From: Eubacterium plexicaudatum ASF492
Lineage (GTDB): Bacteria; Bacillota; Clostridia; Lachnospirales; Lachnospiraceae
Length of the DNA stretch: 64,000 nucleotides
Reading direction: 5' to 3'
NCBI RefSeq assembly: GCF_000364225.2
Contig: NZ_AQFT02000001.1
Location: 868,001 to 932,000, forward strand
A program made the position numbers and the translations under genes. Numbering within the stretch: position 1 is the first letter of the stretch; each line of letters opens with the position of its first letter. The notes beneath the pieces are model-generated. The model had not been told where the DNA came from. It saw only the letters and a program-made list of their open reading frames with translations, and ran no database searches. This document shows, in pieces, positions 33,910 to 43,708 of this stretch.

Positions 33910-34821
33910 ATGAAATTAGGAGATATGGTTATGGTGGTGGAAAACCACAAAGGGACGGAAACCAATTTTTTACTGAACCTGACAGATTATATGGAGGCAG
34001 CATTAAAACTGTGGGGAGAACATGCGGAGGACATGGCAGGCGTGGTAAGCACACTGTATGAGACAAAAGCGGGAAAGAAGGATTGGAGCGATCTGTATTT
34101 TGCAGCAAACAAAAGCATACATGCATCATTCTGTACAGGAGAGGCGCAATTAAGGGGATTCCTTGCCGGAAATTTTAATGACGGCGAATGGTCATTTGAT
34201 GAGGGGCATTGTTCCGGGGAGTGCCTTGAGGTCCTGCGGATATACAACCTGAAAACAGACGGACATTCCCTGTTCCCATACCTGCACCATGAGCGTGTGG
34301 AGCATACTTTCCATGCCGGGGAGGTGCTGCATAACATGAACGGGAATGACTACCGTGTGCTTGCGGCATTAAGCCCTGACGATCTGCTTGTAATGAGCCT
34401 GACTGACAGCCAGATCATAGTCGGCAGGGGCGTAAAGCTGTACGAGAGATACCCCAAAGGGGAACGTCCCGATGATGAAAGCGTGGTTACGGGCATAGAG
34501 TGGGATCACGGCGTTTATCTTGGACAGGACATTACAAGGATTGACTTTGACATTCTGAAACAGGAGTACGGGGAGCCGGACAGGGTGGAGAATGTTTCAG
34601 ACATGCGGGACATGGTACGGAGAAATTTCTGGATGCAGAAGAATGTGGAGCAGAAGGAGGGACTGCCTGACAGGGTAAGAAATGCAGCAAGGGACTGTCT
34701 GGAAAATACTTTTGGGACAAGTGAGCCGGAGGTGTTCGACAAGATGCTCGACAAGGGAGTGTATGACGGAATGTACCATGCAAGGGACGAACAGCGACAA
34801 ATAGCAGGACCATCACGGTAA
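33910..34821 (+). CDS. Unknown conjugative-element protein
   Basis: 303 aa from ATG 33910 (AAAAGGAGGGCGGA upstream). Begins MKLGDMVMVVENHKGTETNF and contains LSPDDLLVMSLTDSQIIVGR and GIEWDHGVYLGQDITRIDFD. The layout resembles polyvalent-type accessory proteins (YodL/LPD-like), but I cannot name a family. Function unknown. Confidence 0.6.
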   Translation: MKLGDMVMVVENHKGTETNFLLNLTDYMEAALKLWGEHAEDMAGVVSTLYETKAGKKDWSDLYFAANKSIHASFCTGEAQLRGFLAGNFNDGEWSFDEGHCSGECLEVLRIYNLKTDGHSLFPYLHHERVEHTFHAGEVLHNMNGNDYRVLAALSPDDLLVMSLTDSQIIVGRGVKLYERYPKGERPDDESVVTGIEWDHGVYLGQDITRIDFDILKQEYGEPDRVENVSDMRDMVRRNFWMQKNVEQKEGLPDRVRNAARDCLENTFGTSEPEVFDKMLDKGVYDGMYHARDEQRQIAGPSR

Positions 34822-34838
34822 AAAAGGGGGAAAACCAC

Positions 34839-35210
34839 ATGGAAAGAATGACAGGAAAAGAAACGGTTAAAAACATGGAGCATCTGGTAAGGCTGCTCCA
34901 TAAGGAGTGGGAGCGCTCCGGCAGGACGAAGGCGGAGGTTTCCATAGACATTACGGATAAAAAGGAAGTAGGGGTAAAACTGGCGGCGGAGATTCAGGAA
35001 AGACAGAAGCAGCTTGAAACGGCGGGAATGGACTTTAAGGAGTGCATGGAGCTTTCAAAGGAGAATTTTGTCCTCCTGCGCCTTGCAAGGAAGATAAAGA
35101 AAGCGGGAGACAGGGCAGGACGGCGGGAAAATGCCGTTTCCTTTACGGTTGAGATGGATAAGGAAGAATACAAACTTTTCTCCACGCTGATTAAGGTACA
35201 GGAGGCATAG
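34839..35210 (+). CDS. Unknown helical protein, 123 aa
   Basis: Starts after AAAAAGGGGGAAAACCAC. Charged, helical, ending NAVSFTVEMDKEEYKLFSTL. No motif recognised. Followed after 5 nt by the MT-A70-type methylase, so co-expressed with it. Confidence 0.55.
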   Translation: MERMTGKETVKNMEHLVRLLHKEWERSGRTKAEVSIDITDKKEVGVKLAAEIQERQKQLETAGMDFKECMELSKENFVLLRLARKIKKAGDRAGRRENAVSFTVEMDKEEYKLFSTLIKVQEA

Positions 35211-35215
35211 GCATA

Positions 35216-35779
35216 TTGGGTAAGAAATATAACATCATTTATGCCGATCCCCCGTGGCAGTATAAAGTGTATTCCAAAAAGGGGGAAGGCAGGAGCGCAG
35301 AGAACCATTACCACACCATGAAAATTGAGGATATACGGTCATTGCCTGTTGGAAATATAGCCGATGACGACTGTATCCTTTTTTTGTGGATCACGTTCCC
35401 CTGCCTGCTGGAAGGACTCTCTGTCATGCAGGACTGGGGCTTTGCCTATAAGACCTGCGGGTTCAACTGGGTAAAAAGGAATAAGAAGGCTGACACGTTC
35501 TTTATGGGACTTGGCTTCTGGACACGTTCCAATTCGGAAGTCTGTATTCTTGGAACAAAGGGCAGACCAAAAAGGGTATCGAAAGCTGTCCCGCAGGTGT
35601 GCGATGCACGGATCATGGAACACAGCAAAAAGCCGGACGAGATACGGGAGCGGATTGTGGAGCTGTGCGGGGACCTGCCACGGATAGAACTGTTCGCAAG
35701 GCAGAGATACGAAGGATGGGACTGTCTTGGTGACGAGATAGACGGCAGGGACATCAGGGAAGCAATATTGGAGGTATGA
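35216..35779 (+). CDS. MT-A70-family adenine methyltransferase
   Basis: 187 aa from TTG 35216. Motif YNIIYADPPWQYKVYSKKG carries DPPW, the MT-A70 catalytic motif for N6-adenine methylation. YHTMKIEDIRSLPVGNIADD and a C-terminal GDLPRIELFARQRYEGWDCL complete the fold. Phage and element members methylate DNA. It is one of three methylase-type proteins in this element. Confidence 0.88.
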   Translation: MGKKYNIIYADPPWQYKVYSKKGEGRSAENHYHTMKIEDIRSLPVGNIADDDCILFLWITFPCLLEGLSVMQDWGFAYKTCGFNWVKRNKKADTFFMGLGFWTRSNSEVCILGTKGRPKRVSKAVPQVCDARIMEHSKKPDEIRERIVELCGDLPRIELFARQRYEGWDCLGDEIDGRDIREAILEV

Positions 35780-36539
35780 TGAATGAGCGCAGACACAAAA
35801 ACATCAAAGCTGTATGATGCCGCCATAGACGAAGTGACCGCAAGCGGGCAGGCATGGAAAAGCATATGCAGGCTTACGGGGCAGCTCTACCGCTATGAGT
35901 TTGACAATATCCTTATGGTCTACAAGCAAAGACCGAGGGCAACGCTGATTGCGGATTTCGACACATGGAAAAAAGTGGGGAGATATGTAAGGCGTGGCAG
36001 CAGGGGCATCGCAATCTTCCCGTCAAGAGCCTTAAAACCGGATATGCGGTATGTTTTCGACATATCCGATACCGGGGGCAGGGAAAGCAGGCTGACATGG
36101 GAGCTTGACAGGAACACCATGAAAGCGTATGCGGCATGGGTAAGGGAAAAAGAGGGCGCTGCCCTGCCCGAAGGGAAAGAATCTGATAAATCTTTCCTAA
36201 AAGACTTTACAGAAAGGCAGATCGGAGTCATAATGGACTCAGAATTTGGTGGACGCATCACCGAGTTCGTGAATCTGGCTGGAAACAGGCAGATAACAGA
36301 AAATGGCAGAGCGCAAGAGATTACGGCAGTGGAAGCGTTAAAAAGAAGCGTCATGTATGCGGTATTTACAAGATGCGGCTTTGACCTTCCCGCTGAAAAA
36401 CAGGATTTCTCCTTTATTACCGCATTTACAACAGAGGAGGAAGTCTACCGTTTAGGATCTCTGCTCAGCGATATATCCTGTGAAGTGCTGAGAGGCATTG
36501 CAAATGATTTAAAGCAGATGGAAGAAAGGAGTATTGCAG

Positions 36540-36905
36540 ATGGCAGAGATAACATTGACGTATCACGAGGGAGCGGACGGGATGCTGTACCCGGACCTCA
36601 CGGCGCCGGAGGAAACGGTGAGCATGACGAACTTAGGGAAGTTCGCAGTGAGGGCGATGGAGTACCTGAAAGAGAACCACAACAGCAGATACCGGACGTT
36701 ACAGAGGTTCGGGAAACTGGCGGAGAAGATGCAGGAAGTGGAGGACGAGGCGAACCGGATGATGGACGAGCTGGAGGGCAGCTTTCTCAAGAACAACCCG
36801 CCGAAGGACAGAAACTCGACAATGGAGATGTGGCAGCTACGGCAGCAGGCGAGGATGCAGGCAGAGGAAATCGTGATGAACGAGGTAGTGATGAAGTTCC
36901 ATTAG
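36540..36905 (+). CDS. tnpV: TnpV-like protein nested out of frame in the helicase gene
   Basis: 121 aa in the +1 frame relative to the surrounding gene, with AAAGGAG placed 8 nt before the ATG. MAEITLTYHEGADGMLYPDL, ETVSMTNLGKFAVRAMEYLK and MEMWQLRQQARMQAEEIVMN match the TnpV pattern of transposon-encoded proteins in Clostridia. The host frame in this stretch is a Gly/Glu/Arg-rich low-complexity linker, as expected if the nested gene dictates the sequence. Function of TnpV is unknown. Confidence 0.75.
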   Translation: MAEITLTYHEGADGMLYPDLTAPEETVSMTNLGKFAVRAMEYLKENHNSRYRTLQRFGKLAEKMQEVEDEANRMMDELEGSFLKNNPPKDRNSTMEMWQLRQQARMQAEEIVMNEVVMKFH

Positions 36906-38751
36906 AGGGAAACGGACGGCAGACAGCGGACAGTGAACAGCAGAATACCAGAAAAGCAGAACTTGACCGGGAAATTGAGCAGGAACTGAATGAAATCAAT
37001 TCTTTAGGGAGTTCGGAAACACAGAAAGGAAGCTATGAACAGGCTTCCTTTTTGATTGCGGCAAACGGGGATTTGGAGATTCCCAAAGAGTATTCCTACC
37101 AGAAGCCGGAACAGGCGCTTACCGTGCCGCATGAATATGTGAAACAGGTGCTTATGAGGGGCGGCGTGTTTTCGGGCAGTAAAAAACGCATTTATGCAAT
37201 GTTTCAGGATATTTCCGATCCGGGGGAGCGTGTGAAGGCAGTCCGTAAGGAATACGGACAGGGCGGTGCAGGCTGGCCCCTTGAGGGGGACGGGCTGCAC
37301 GGATATGACACATTCCATGCAAAAGGACTCCGTTTCCAGTGGCGTGAGGGCGGGACAGAAAAAGAAGGCTATATGAACTGGAAAGCCGTGGAGCGTGAAC
37401 TGGGTGCGCTGATCATGACGGGGGAATATTATACGCCTCCAAAAGCATTTGATCCAGACAAAGTATCGGCGGCAGTATGGCAGAAGCCTATGGACGCATT
37501 TTTCCAGAACAGTTTCTGGAGTCCGGTTCCCAATATGCTGATTTATGAGGTGCTCAAAAAAGAGCTGCCCATGAGCGATAAAGCGCAGTTCATCGAAAGG
37601 ATGCTCTACCGGAATGTTTATGGAAGCGGCATACAAAATAATTTTGAGAATGAATACGGCGGATGCAACATTGAACAGACAGACGAGGGCATATTCATTG
37701 AGTATTTTGACGGGGAAGGCACGAAGTGGAAAACGGAGCTTGACTGGTGGGACTGTGCGGCTTATGTAGACAGCATGATAGCTGACGGCGCATACCGGAC
37801 ACAGGCGCCTTATTCGGAAATTGGGCGCATACTGGAGGAACGCCCTTATGTATCATGGATAAAGAATTTTTGGGAGGATACGGAGAGGTATCTTTCAGAG
37901 GATGCAGGGCAGCATCAGCAGAACCGCCTTGATACCCTGAACAAAGTTTTTAAACTGACAGGCATACAGGAGCAGATGGAGGTTTCATGGGACGATGCCT
38001 ATGATGAGGTCATCGCCAGCGACGGGGAAAACGTATGGCACGGCAGGCAGTTTTATGACTATCTGTTTGAGGAAGTGCTTGTACTTGACAAATTTAATAG
38101 GGATGACAGGATTCCATATGATGTGATGGGGCAGCTTAAGCATGATAGGTTTTCAAGCCATAACCCGGACAAGACCATGTTCATACACCGGAAAACCTCT
38201 GACACGGTGGAGCTTACCGCCGAAGAAAGGGAAAAGCAGGAAGAAAACCTGTGGCTGGAACCGTTGAAGGGATATTTCAATGAGGAAATCCAGTATATTT
38301 CCGTAAAGACGCTGGTTTATGACATTTTTACCACAAACTTAAACATGGAAAGCAAGGCGGGGTTCCTTGCAAGCGTGTACGGGGAGCAGCGGGAAGGCTT
38401 CTTCATGTCGGAGTACACGGACAATTCCTTTGGCAAGTGCAAAATCAGCAGGGATAAGGACGGCATTGAAATCTCCTATCCACGGGCAGACGGAACAAAA
38501 GGGGAAAAGCGTGTGGATTACCGCTACTGCGCTGACCTGATCCTGCACATGATAGAGGAAAATGATTACCTGACGGAAGGAATCTTTGAGCGCTTCAGGG
38601 AAGCGCCGGGGGCATTTGCCGCAATGCCGTGGTTCATGGAAATCTACCATGAATACAAGGAACGTATGCTGCAGGAGCCGGACTTTGCGGCGGTCAGCAT
38701 TGACGGGCAGGAGGAAGAACGGCAGGAAGGGCAGGAGACGGAGGCGGCAGC

Positions 38752-38892
38752 GGAAGAAATACCGGAAACACGGCAGACGGCGGAAAACGGACAGGAAGAA
38801 ATACCGGAAACATGGCAGGCGGTGGAAAACGGACAGGAAGAAATACCGAAAGCATGGCAGACGGCAGAAAGCGGACAGGAAGAAACAGCAGA
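38752..38892 (+). repeat. In-frame tandem peptide repeat in the helicase gene
   Basis: Four repeats of about 14 codons based on EEIPETRQTAENGQ, with variants PETWQAVENGQ and PKAWQTAESGQ. Acidic, probably an unstructured spacer between modules. Coding, not a CRISPR. Confidence 0.8.
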
Positions 38893-40800
38893 AACACAGC
38901 AGGAGCAGGAAGATAGACAGGAAACAGCAGAGCGTGTGGAGGGGGAAGTAATAAACCCTGACGGGAGCGTGGCAAAGCCCGCTGCTGGCAGTCTGTTCCC
39001 CGAAGCGCTGCGGCAGGTGGAGACAATGGACGGCGATCTGCGTGATGCGCTGGAAACCTATCTGACAAAATGCTCCGCAGTCGTGCCATACCAGCCGTTT
39101 TTGCAGATGGTGGCGGAAAGCAGCCTGCCAAAAGAGGATAAGCTGCATTTCCTAAACCGTACCATAAACCATCTGGAAGATAAGGAACAGACAAAGGCAT
39201 ACCACAACAACGCTTACGGTCTGGTGGAGTATGTCCAGAGCCGGGATGCCTTCATGGTAGACCTTAAAGCAGGCGACGGGGAGCGGAAGAAGTTTTCCGC
39301 AACCTACGAACAGATTTATTCCATCATGGAATACCTGATAAAAGCGCAGATGTTTACCGGGGAGATACGGATGTCATCATACCTGCGTGATTTTGCGAAA
39401 CTGCCTTATGAAAAGATGTCTGCGCTGGAAAAGCAGTTTGACGATAAGCTGACCAGCCTGCGGAACAGGCAGCGTAAAGGAAACTTCCACTTTGAGGAGG
39501 CTGAACTGCCAAAAGGCGGACCGAAAACAAGATACCAGTGGAACGTGGAGGCAATCCGGCTGTTGAAGCAGATCGAACATGAGGACAGGACAGCCACACT
39601 GGAAGAACAGAAGGTGCTTGCAAGGTATGTGGGATGGGGCGGCATCGCACAGGCTTTTGACGAAAGGAATAATGACTGGCAGAAAGAATATGCGGAACTG
39701 AAAGAGCTTCTTTCCACGTCGGAATATGCGGACGCAAGGGAGACAGTCAACACTGCATTTTACACTTCCCCGGTCATCACGCAGGCAGTTTATGGCGCAC
39801 TGGATAAATTCGGCTTCCGTAAAGGCACTATTTTAGAGCCGGCGCTCGGCGTCGGTCATTTTTTCGGGACATTACCGGAAACCATGCAGGACAGCAGGCT
39901 TTACGGCGTGGAAAAGGACGACATCAGCGGGCGGATCGCAAAGCTGCTCTACCCCAAAGCACAGATAAAGGTAAGGGGATTTGAGGAAACGCAGTACTCC
40001 GACAACTTTTTCGATGTTGCGGTGGGCAACGTGCCGTTTGGCGATTACAAGCTCTATGACGCAAAGTACGCAAAGCACAACTTCCGTATCCATGATTATT
40101 TTTTTGCGAAAGCGCTGGATAAGGTCAGACCGGGCGGCATTGTGGCGTTCATCACAAGCAAGGGGACGCTTGACAAGGCGAACCCTGCGGTAAGGAAGTA
40201 CCTTGCGGAACGGGCGGAGCTGCTCGGCGCAATCCGCCTTCCCAATACAGCCTTTAAGGACAGTGCGGGGACCGATGTCACAAGCGACATCATCTTCCTG
40301 CAAAAGAGGGAGCGTAAAATTGTGACGGAGCCGGACTGGGTGCATCTTGGCAGGACGGAGGACGGCATTGCGGTCAATTCCTATTTTGCCCAGCACCCGG
40401 AGATGATGCTCGGAACAATGGAGTATGATACGTGCATGTTCGGCAACGGCAGCAAATACACAAGCTGCATCAACCATGACGAGAACTTTGACTTAAAATC
40501 CGCACTGGAAACAGCAGTAGGGCGGCTTTCCAGCAGGATAACCGATGTTGCGGAGCTTGCGGCGGAGGAGGAAAACACGGAGGACATCATCGAGGCTGAT
40601 CCCGACGTGAAGAATTACACCTATACCTTTGTGGACGGAAAACTCTACTACCGTGAAAATTCCGTCATGTACCGCAAGGAAGTGTCGGCAACGGCGGAGG
40701 AGCGCATAAAGGGCATGGACGAAATCCGCACAATCACAAGACAGCGTAAGCGATGAACAACCTACCGTTCCCCTGATGATATGTTTAGGTGTAAAATAGT

Positions 40801-42513
40801 TTATAGCGGCAGCTGAGGCTTGTTTTCAGGTGTTATCGTTTCAACATCAATCAGCCCTGTACAGTGTTCTTTGATAAAACTGCTCCATGGAAGAAGTATT
40901 TCAACCGCAGCAGGATCATCTTTATGATCGGGCATATACAGCAGCAGGATATAAAGATACTGGAATACATTTAACTTATTGGCCTTTGCAGTTTCTATCA
41001 TGCTGTAAACAAGCGCACCTGCTTTAGCACCCGCAACGGATGTATGGAACAGGGAATTTTTCCTTCCGATGGCATAAGATTTTGCACGCCGCTCCGCTGC
41101 ATTGTTTGACAATTCGCATCTGCCGTCCAACAGATAGCTCTGCAGCGTTTCTCTGTGGTTTATCGCGTAATTGACAGCTTTTTCCAGCTTGCTGCCGCCG
41201 AGCGGCTTTAGTGTTTCGACCCATGCCCAGAACTTTTCCCAGACAGGCGGCTCCTTTTCCAGGCGTTTTGCTTTCCGCAGGTCCGGTTCCATGCCTTTGA
41301 GCCCTTTTTCAATGAAAAAGAGCTTGTTGAAGAACATGAGCCCGATTTCAGCCGGGATTATGCTTTTCATTTGTTCCGGGCCTGGAAGCGGGATGTCTTT
41401 TACTTCCGTTTCTGAATTTATGTCCAGCAGTTTCAACTGCTTCTGCCGCTCTGTCGGGAGGGCTTCGTAAAACTTCCTGCGGCAGTGTGCGCAGCACACA
41501 GCGAGTATTACATCTTCTACCTTGTTATAGCCGCTGTACCCGTCGCACTGTACGATGCCGGAAAATCCATCCAGGAATGCCTTTGGAAAATCCCCGCTGC
41601 GCCCCGCCTGGTATTCGTAAAGCACGATCGGCGGCAGGCCATCGCTTCCGCTTAAATACAGCCACATATACGAAGTGGATTCTGCGGCCCTCCCTTTTTC
41701 ACGCAGCACCTGGCATGTGGTTTCATCCGCATGGATGACCCCTCTCTGCAGGAGGAGTCCATGCAGACGGTCATATACCGGCTGGAAATATTCCAGGGCG
41801 CATCTGATATACCAGTTCGCCATGGTCTCACGAGGCAGTTTCAGGCCAAGCTGGGCCATGCAGGCTTCCTGGCGGTAGTATGGGACACTTGCAAAGCTTT
41901 TATCAAACATGACATATGCTACAGCAGACGGCGATGCCGGGCTGTGCGGCAGCAAAGGCGCAGGCGTTTGCGCCTGTACGATCGTCCCGTCACCGTCCTT
42001 ACGGCATTCCGGACAGATCAGCTCCTCCTGCATATAACGGACACGTTCCACTTTTGCCGGGGTTATGCGCAGCTCTGTGCGGACTTCCTTACGCCCGAGC
42101 GGCATCATTTCCGCATTGCAGTACGGACAGCGGCGGTCTTTGTCCGGGACAGGTATAACGACATCACGGACAGGGATGTCTGCATAGCGTTCATCCCTTG
42201 TTGTTTTTTTCTTTTTTGCCCGTGTGTGTTCTTTTACCGTTGTTTTTGAGGCTGGATCTTCTGTTTCCACTGCGGCATCGGCCTGGGAGGTTTTTGTTTT
42301 TTCGCTTTTTGTTCCGAACAGCTGGCGCTTGAATTCTTCAAGCGTCTCCTCCAGGCCGGCCTTCAAAAGACGCAGGTCATCCACAAGGGAGCGCAGGTCC
42401 GCGATCGTCTGTTCCTGTTCCAGGATGCGTGCATCCTGGGACAGTATATGCGCTTTCATCTGTTCCACCATTTCTTCCAACAGCCGTGTGTATTCTTCAT
42501 TATCAGCCGGCAT
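40801..42513 (-). CDS. tnpC: IS66 transposase TnpC
   Basis: 570 aa from ATG MPADNEEYTRLLEEMVEQMK, after GGAGGGGCGCAT. A coiled coil at about 30-75 is followed by a zinc finger (RRCPYCNAEMMPLG ... LICPECRKDG). The DDE domain shows GVIHADETTCQVL (Asp), IVQCDGYSGYNKV (Asp) and LSNNAAERRAKSYAIGRKNS (Glu). Full length, apparently functional. Confidence 0.93.
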   Translation of the reverse strand: MPADNEEYTRLLEEMVEQMKAHILSQDARILEQEQTIADLRSLVDDLRLLKAGLEETLEEFKRQLFGTKSEKTKTSQADAAVETEDPASKTTVKEHTRAKKKKTTRDERYADIPVRDVVIPVPDKDRRCPYCNAEMMPLGRKEVRTELRITPAKVERVRYMQEELICPECRKDGDGTIVQAQTPAPLLPHSPASPSAVAYVMFDKSFASVPYYRQEACMAQLGLKLPRETMANWYIRCALEYFQPVYDRLHGLLLQRGVIHADETTCQVLREKGRAAESTSYMWLYLSGSDGLPPIVLYEYQAGRSGDFPKAFLDGFSGIVQCDGYSGYNKVEDVILAVCCAHCRRKFYEALPTERQKQLKLLDINSETEVKDIPLPGPEQMKSIIPAEIGLMFFNKLFFIEKGLKGMEPDLRKAKRLEKEPPVWEKFWAWVETLKPLGGSKLEKAVNYAINHRETLQSYLLDGRCELSNNAAERRAKSYAIGRKNSLFHTSVAGAKAGALVYSMIETAKANKLNVFQYLYILLLYMPDHKDDPAAVEILLPWSSFIKEHCTGLIDVETITPENKPQLPL

Positions 42514-42800
42514 ATGCGCCCCTCCGTATTTCTTTCTGCTTATATTATAAATTATAAAGAAATGCGGGGGTGAAATCAAACCGTCCATAACTGCATGATA
42601 AGCAGTTTGACGGATTGGAAAATGGTGAAAAAAACTTCTAAATGCTGTTTTTAAGGCAGTTTGTCCACAGTATTCCGAGGGCAGGGAAGCGGCATATGCG
42701 GACAGCCCGCCCGAAAAAATCCGGCAGCGTGGATAACTTTCAAAAACGGCGCCAGCCGCCGGAAAATAAATTTTTAAATTTCATCATAATGCACAAAAGG

Positions 42801-43154
42801 TCAGAAATCTTTCCTGCCGGAAGGCTGCACTGCATTCGGCTGGCAGATGGAGAGTCCTTCCAAAAGCCAGCGCAGCTGCTGGCGGGTGAGCAGCCTGACT
42901 TCTTTCGCATCGCGCGGCCACTGGAACTTTCCATTATCCAGCCGTTTCGTGCAGAGCACAAATCCCGTCTGGTCAAAGTACAGAGCCTTGAGCGTATTTC
43001 TTTTTCTGCCGCAGAACAGGTACAGTGCATCTGCATAAGGATCCATCTGGTAAGTGTCGCGGATAAGGGCCATAAGGCCGTCGAAGCTGCGCCGCATATC
43101 CGTGCGCCCGGTGACGATATAAACTTTTGTATCACCGGACAATGCGCCTAACAC
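42801..43154 (-). CDS. tnpB: IS66 accessory protein TnpB
   Basis: 117 aa, MRRSFDGLMALIRDTYQMDP, LYLFCGRKRNTLKALYFDQT and FVLCTKRLDNGKFQWP are the IS66 Orf2 hallmarks. Required with TnpA for efficient IS66 transposition; biochemical role unclear. Overlaps tnpA by 7 nt. Confidence 0.93.
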   Translation of the reverse strand: MLGALSGDTKVYIVTGRTDMRRSFDGLMALIRDTYQMDPYADALYLFCGRKRNTLKALYFDQTGFVLCTKRLDNGKFQWPRDAKEVRLLTRQQLRWLLEGLSICQPNAVQPSGRKDF

Positions 43155-43534
43155 AGAGATCCCAGCGCCAGAAGCGTATTGCGAATGATGTCTTCTGAAG
43201 CGCCTTCTAAGATTTCAACACGGTATCCGGATATCCTGACTGTGACAACAACACGGGCAGACGGGACCTGCATTGCACCACCGGCGGGATCCTGTGGATA
43301 AAGCACCGGATCAGCAGCCATTTCCAGAGGAACCACTTCGTGTTTCTGCCCAGAAGCAGCTGTCTGTGATCCTGGTATGCCACAGGACTTTTTTCTTAAA
43401 TCTGCGGCTTTATTATAAAATGTTTTTATGGATATAGAACGTGTCTGGCACCAGTTTTTGACAGACAGGCCGCTGGCGCGGCACTCCTGGATTAGCTCCA
43501 GCCATTCCTGGTCGCTGCGTATTTTCTTTGACAT
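43148..43534 (-). CDS. tnpA: IS66 accessory protein TnpA
   Basis: 128 aa. N-terminal helix-turn-helix of the IS66 Orf1 type (WLELIQECRASGLSVKNWCQ, then SIKTFYNKAADLRKK), with a C-terminal VRISGYRVEILEGASEDIIR. Probably binds the IS ends. Confidence 0.88.
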   Translation of the reverse strand: MSKKIRSDQEWLELIQECRASGLSVKNWCQTRSISIKTFYNKAADLRKKSCGIPGSQTAASGQKHEVVPLEMAADPVLYPQDPAGGAMQVPSARVVVTVRISGYRVEILEGASEDIIRNTLLALGSLC

Positions 43535-43708
43535 AGCATCATCTCCTGATAGTTATTTTGGAGCTGATAGCAGCAGCGGATGCCAGACAGATGGCTGCCG
43601 GACTGCTTGATCAAGAACTGATGTAGATATTCGCTCCAAGTTGCTATCATTATAGGGCAAAATCCTGTTCTTGTGGGACGGCAGGTTATTCATCGCTTAC
43701 AAGACAGC

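Larger units (their letters stand above)
35783..40745 (+). pseudogene. Giant methylase-helicase, segment 1 (N-terminal part)
   Basis: First part of a gene rebuilt as 35783-40745 + 43709-46176 + 49740-50969 (2,886 codons, in frame). Starts with an ArdC-like N-terminal domain (SGQAWKSICRLTGQLYRYEF, then PRATLIADFDTWKKVGRYVR). A disordered linker, about residues 250-400, contains the out-of-frame tnpV gene. Several repeated YFNEEIQ/DAFFQNSFW-type modules follow. An N6-methylase-like domain begins at about residue 1270: ARYVGWGGIAQAFDE, LEPALGVGHFFGTLP and AVGNVPFGDYKL. NVPFG replaces the NPPY catalytic motif. As written the frame runs on into the IS66 end and stops at 40756. Confidence 0.85.
40746..43700 (-). 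mobile_element. IS66-family insertion sequence
   Basis: 2,955 bp. Ends are imperfect inverted repeats starting GTAAGCGATGAAYAACCTRC, the typical IS66 GTAAGCG terminus. They are flanked by an 8-bp target duplication AAGACAGC at 40738-40745 and 43701-43708. Three genes tnpA, tnpB, tnpC lie on the minus strand. The gap 42514-42800 between tnpC and tnpB holds no gene that I can see. Removal restores the helicase frame [14 protein letters not shown]. Confidence 0.93.

Noticed and set aside
38752..38892. Short regular repeats that could suggest a CRISPR array
   Set aside because: They are in-frame peptide repeats within the helicase gene, with no unique spacers and no cas genes nearby.
41731..42249. 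172-codon plus-strand frame within IS66
   Set aside because: Shadow of tnpC, low-complexity product, no start signal.
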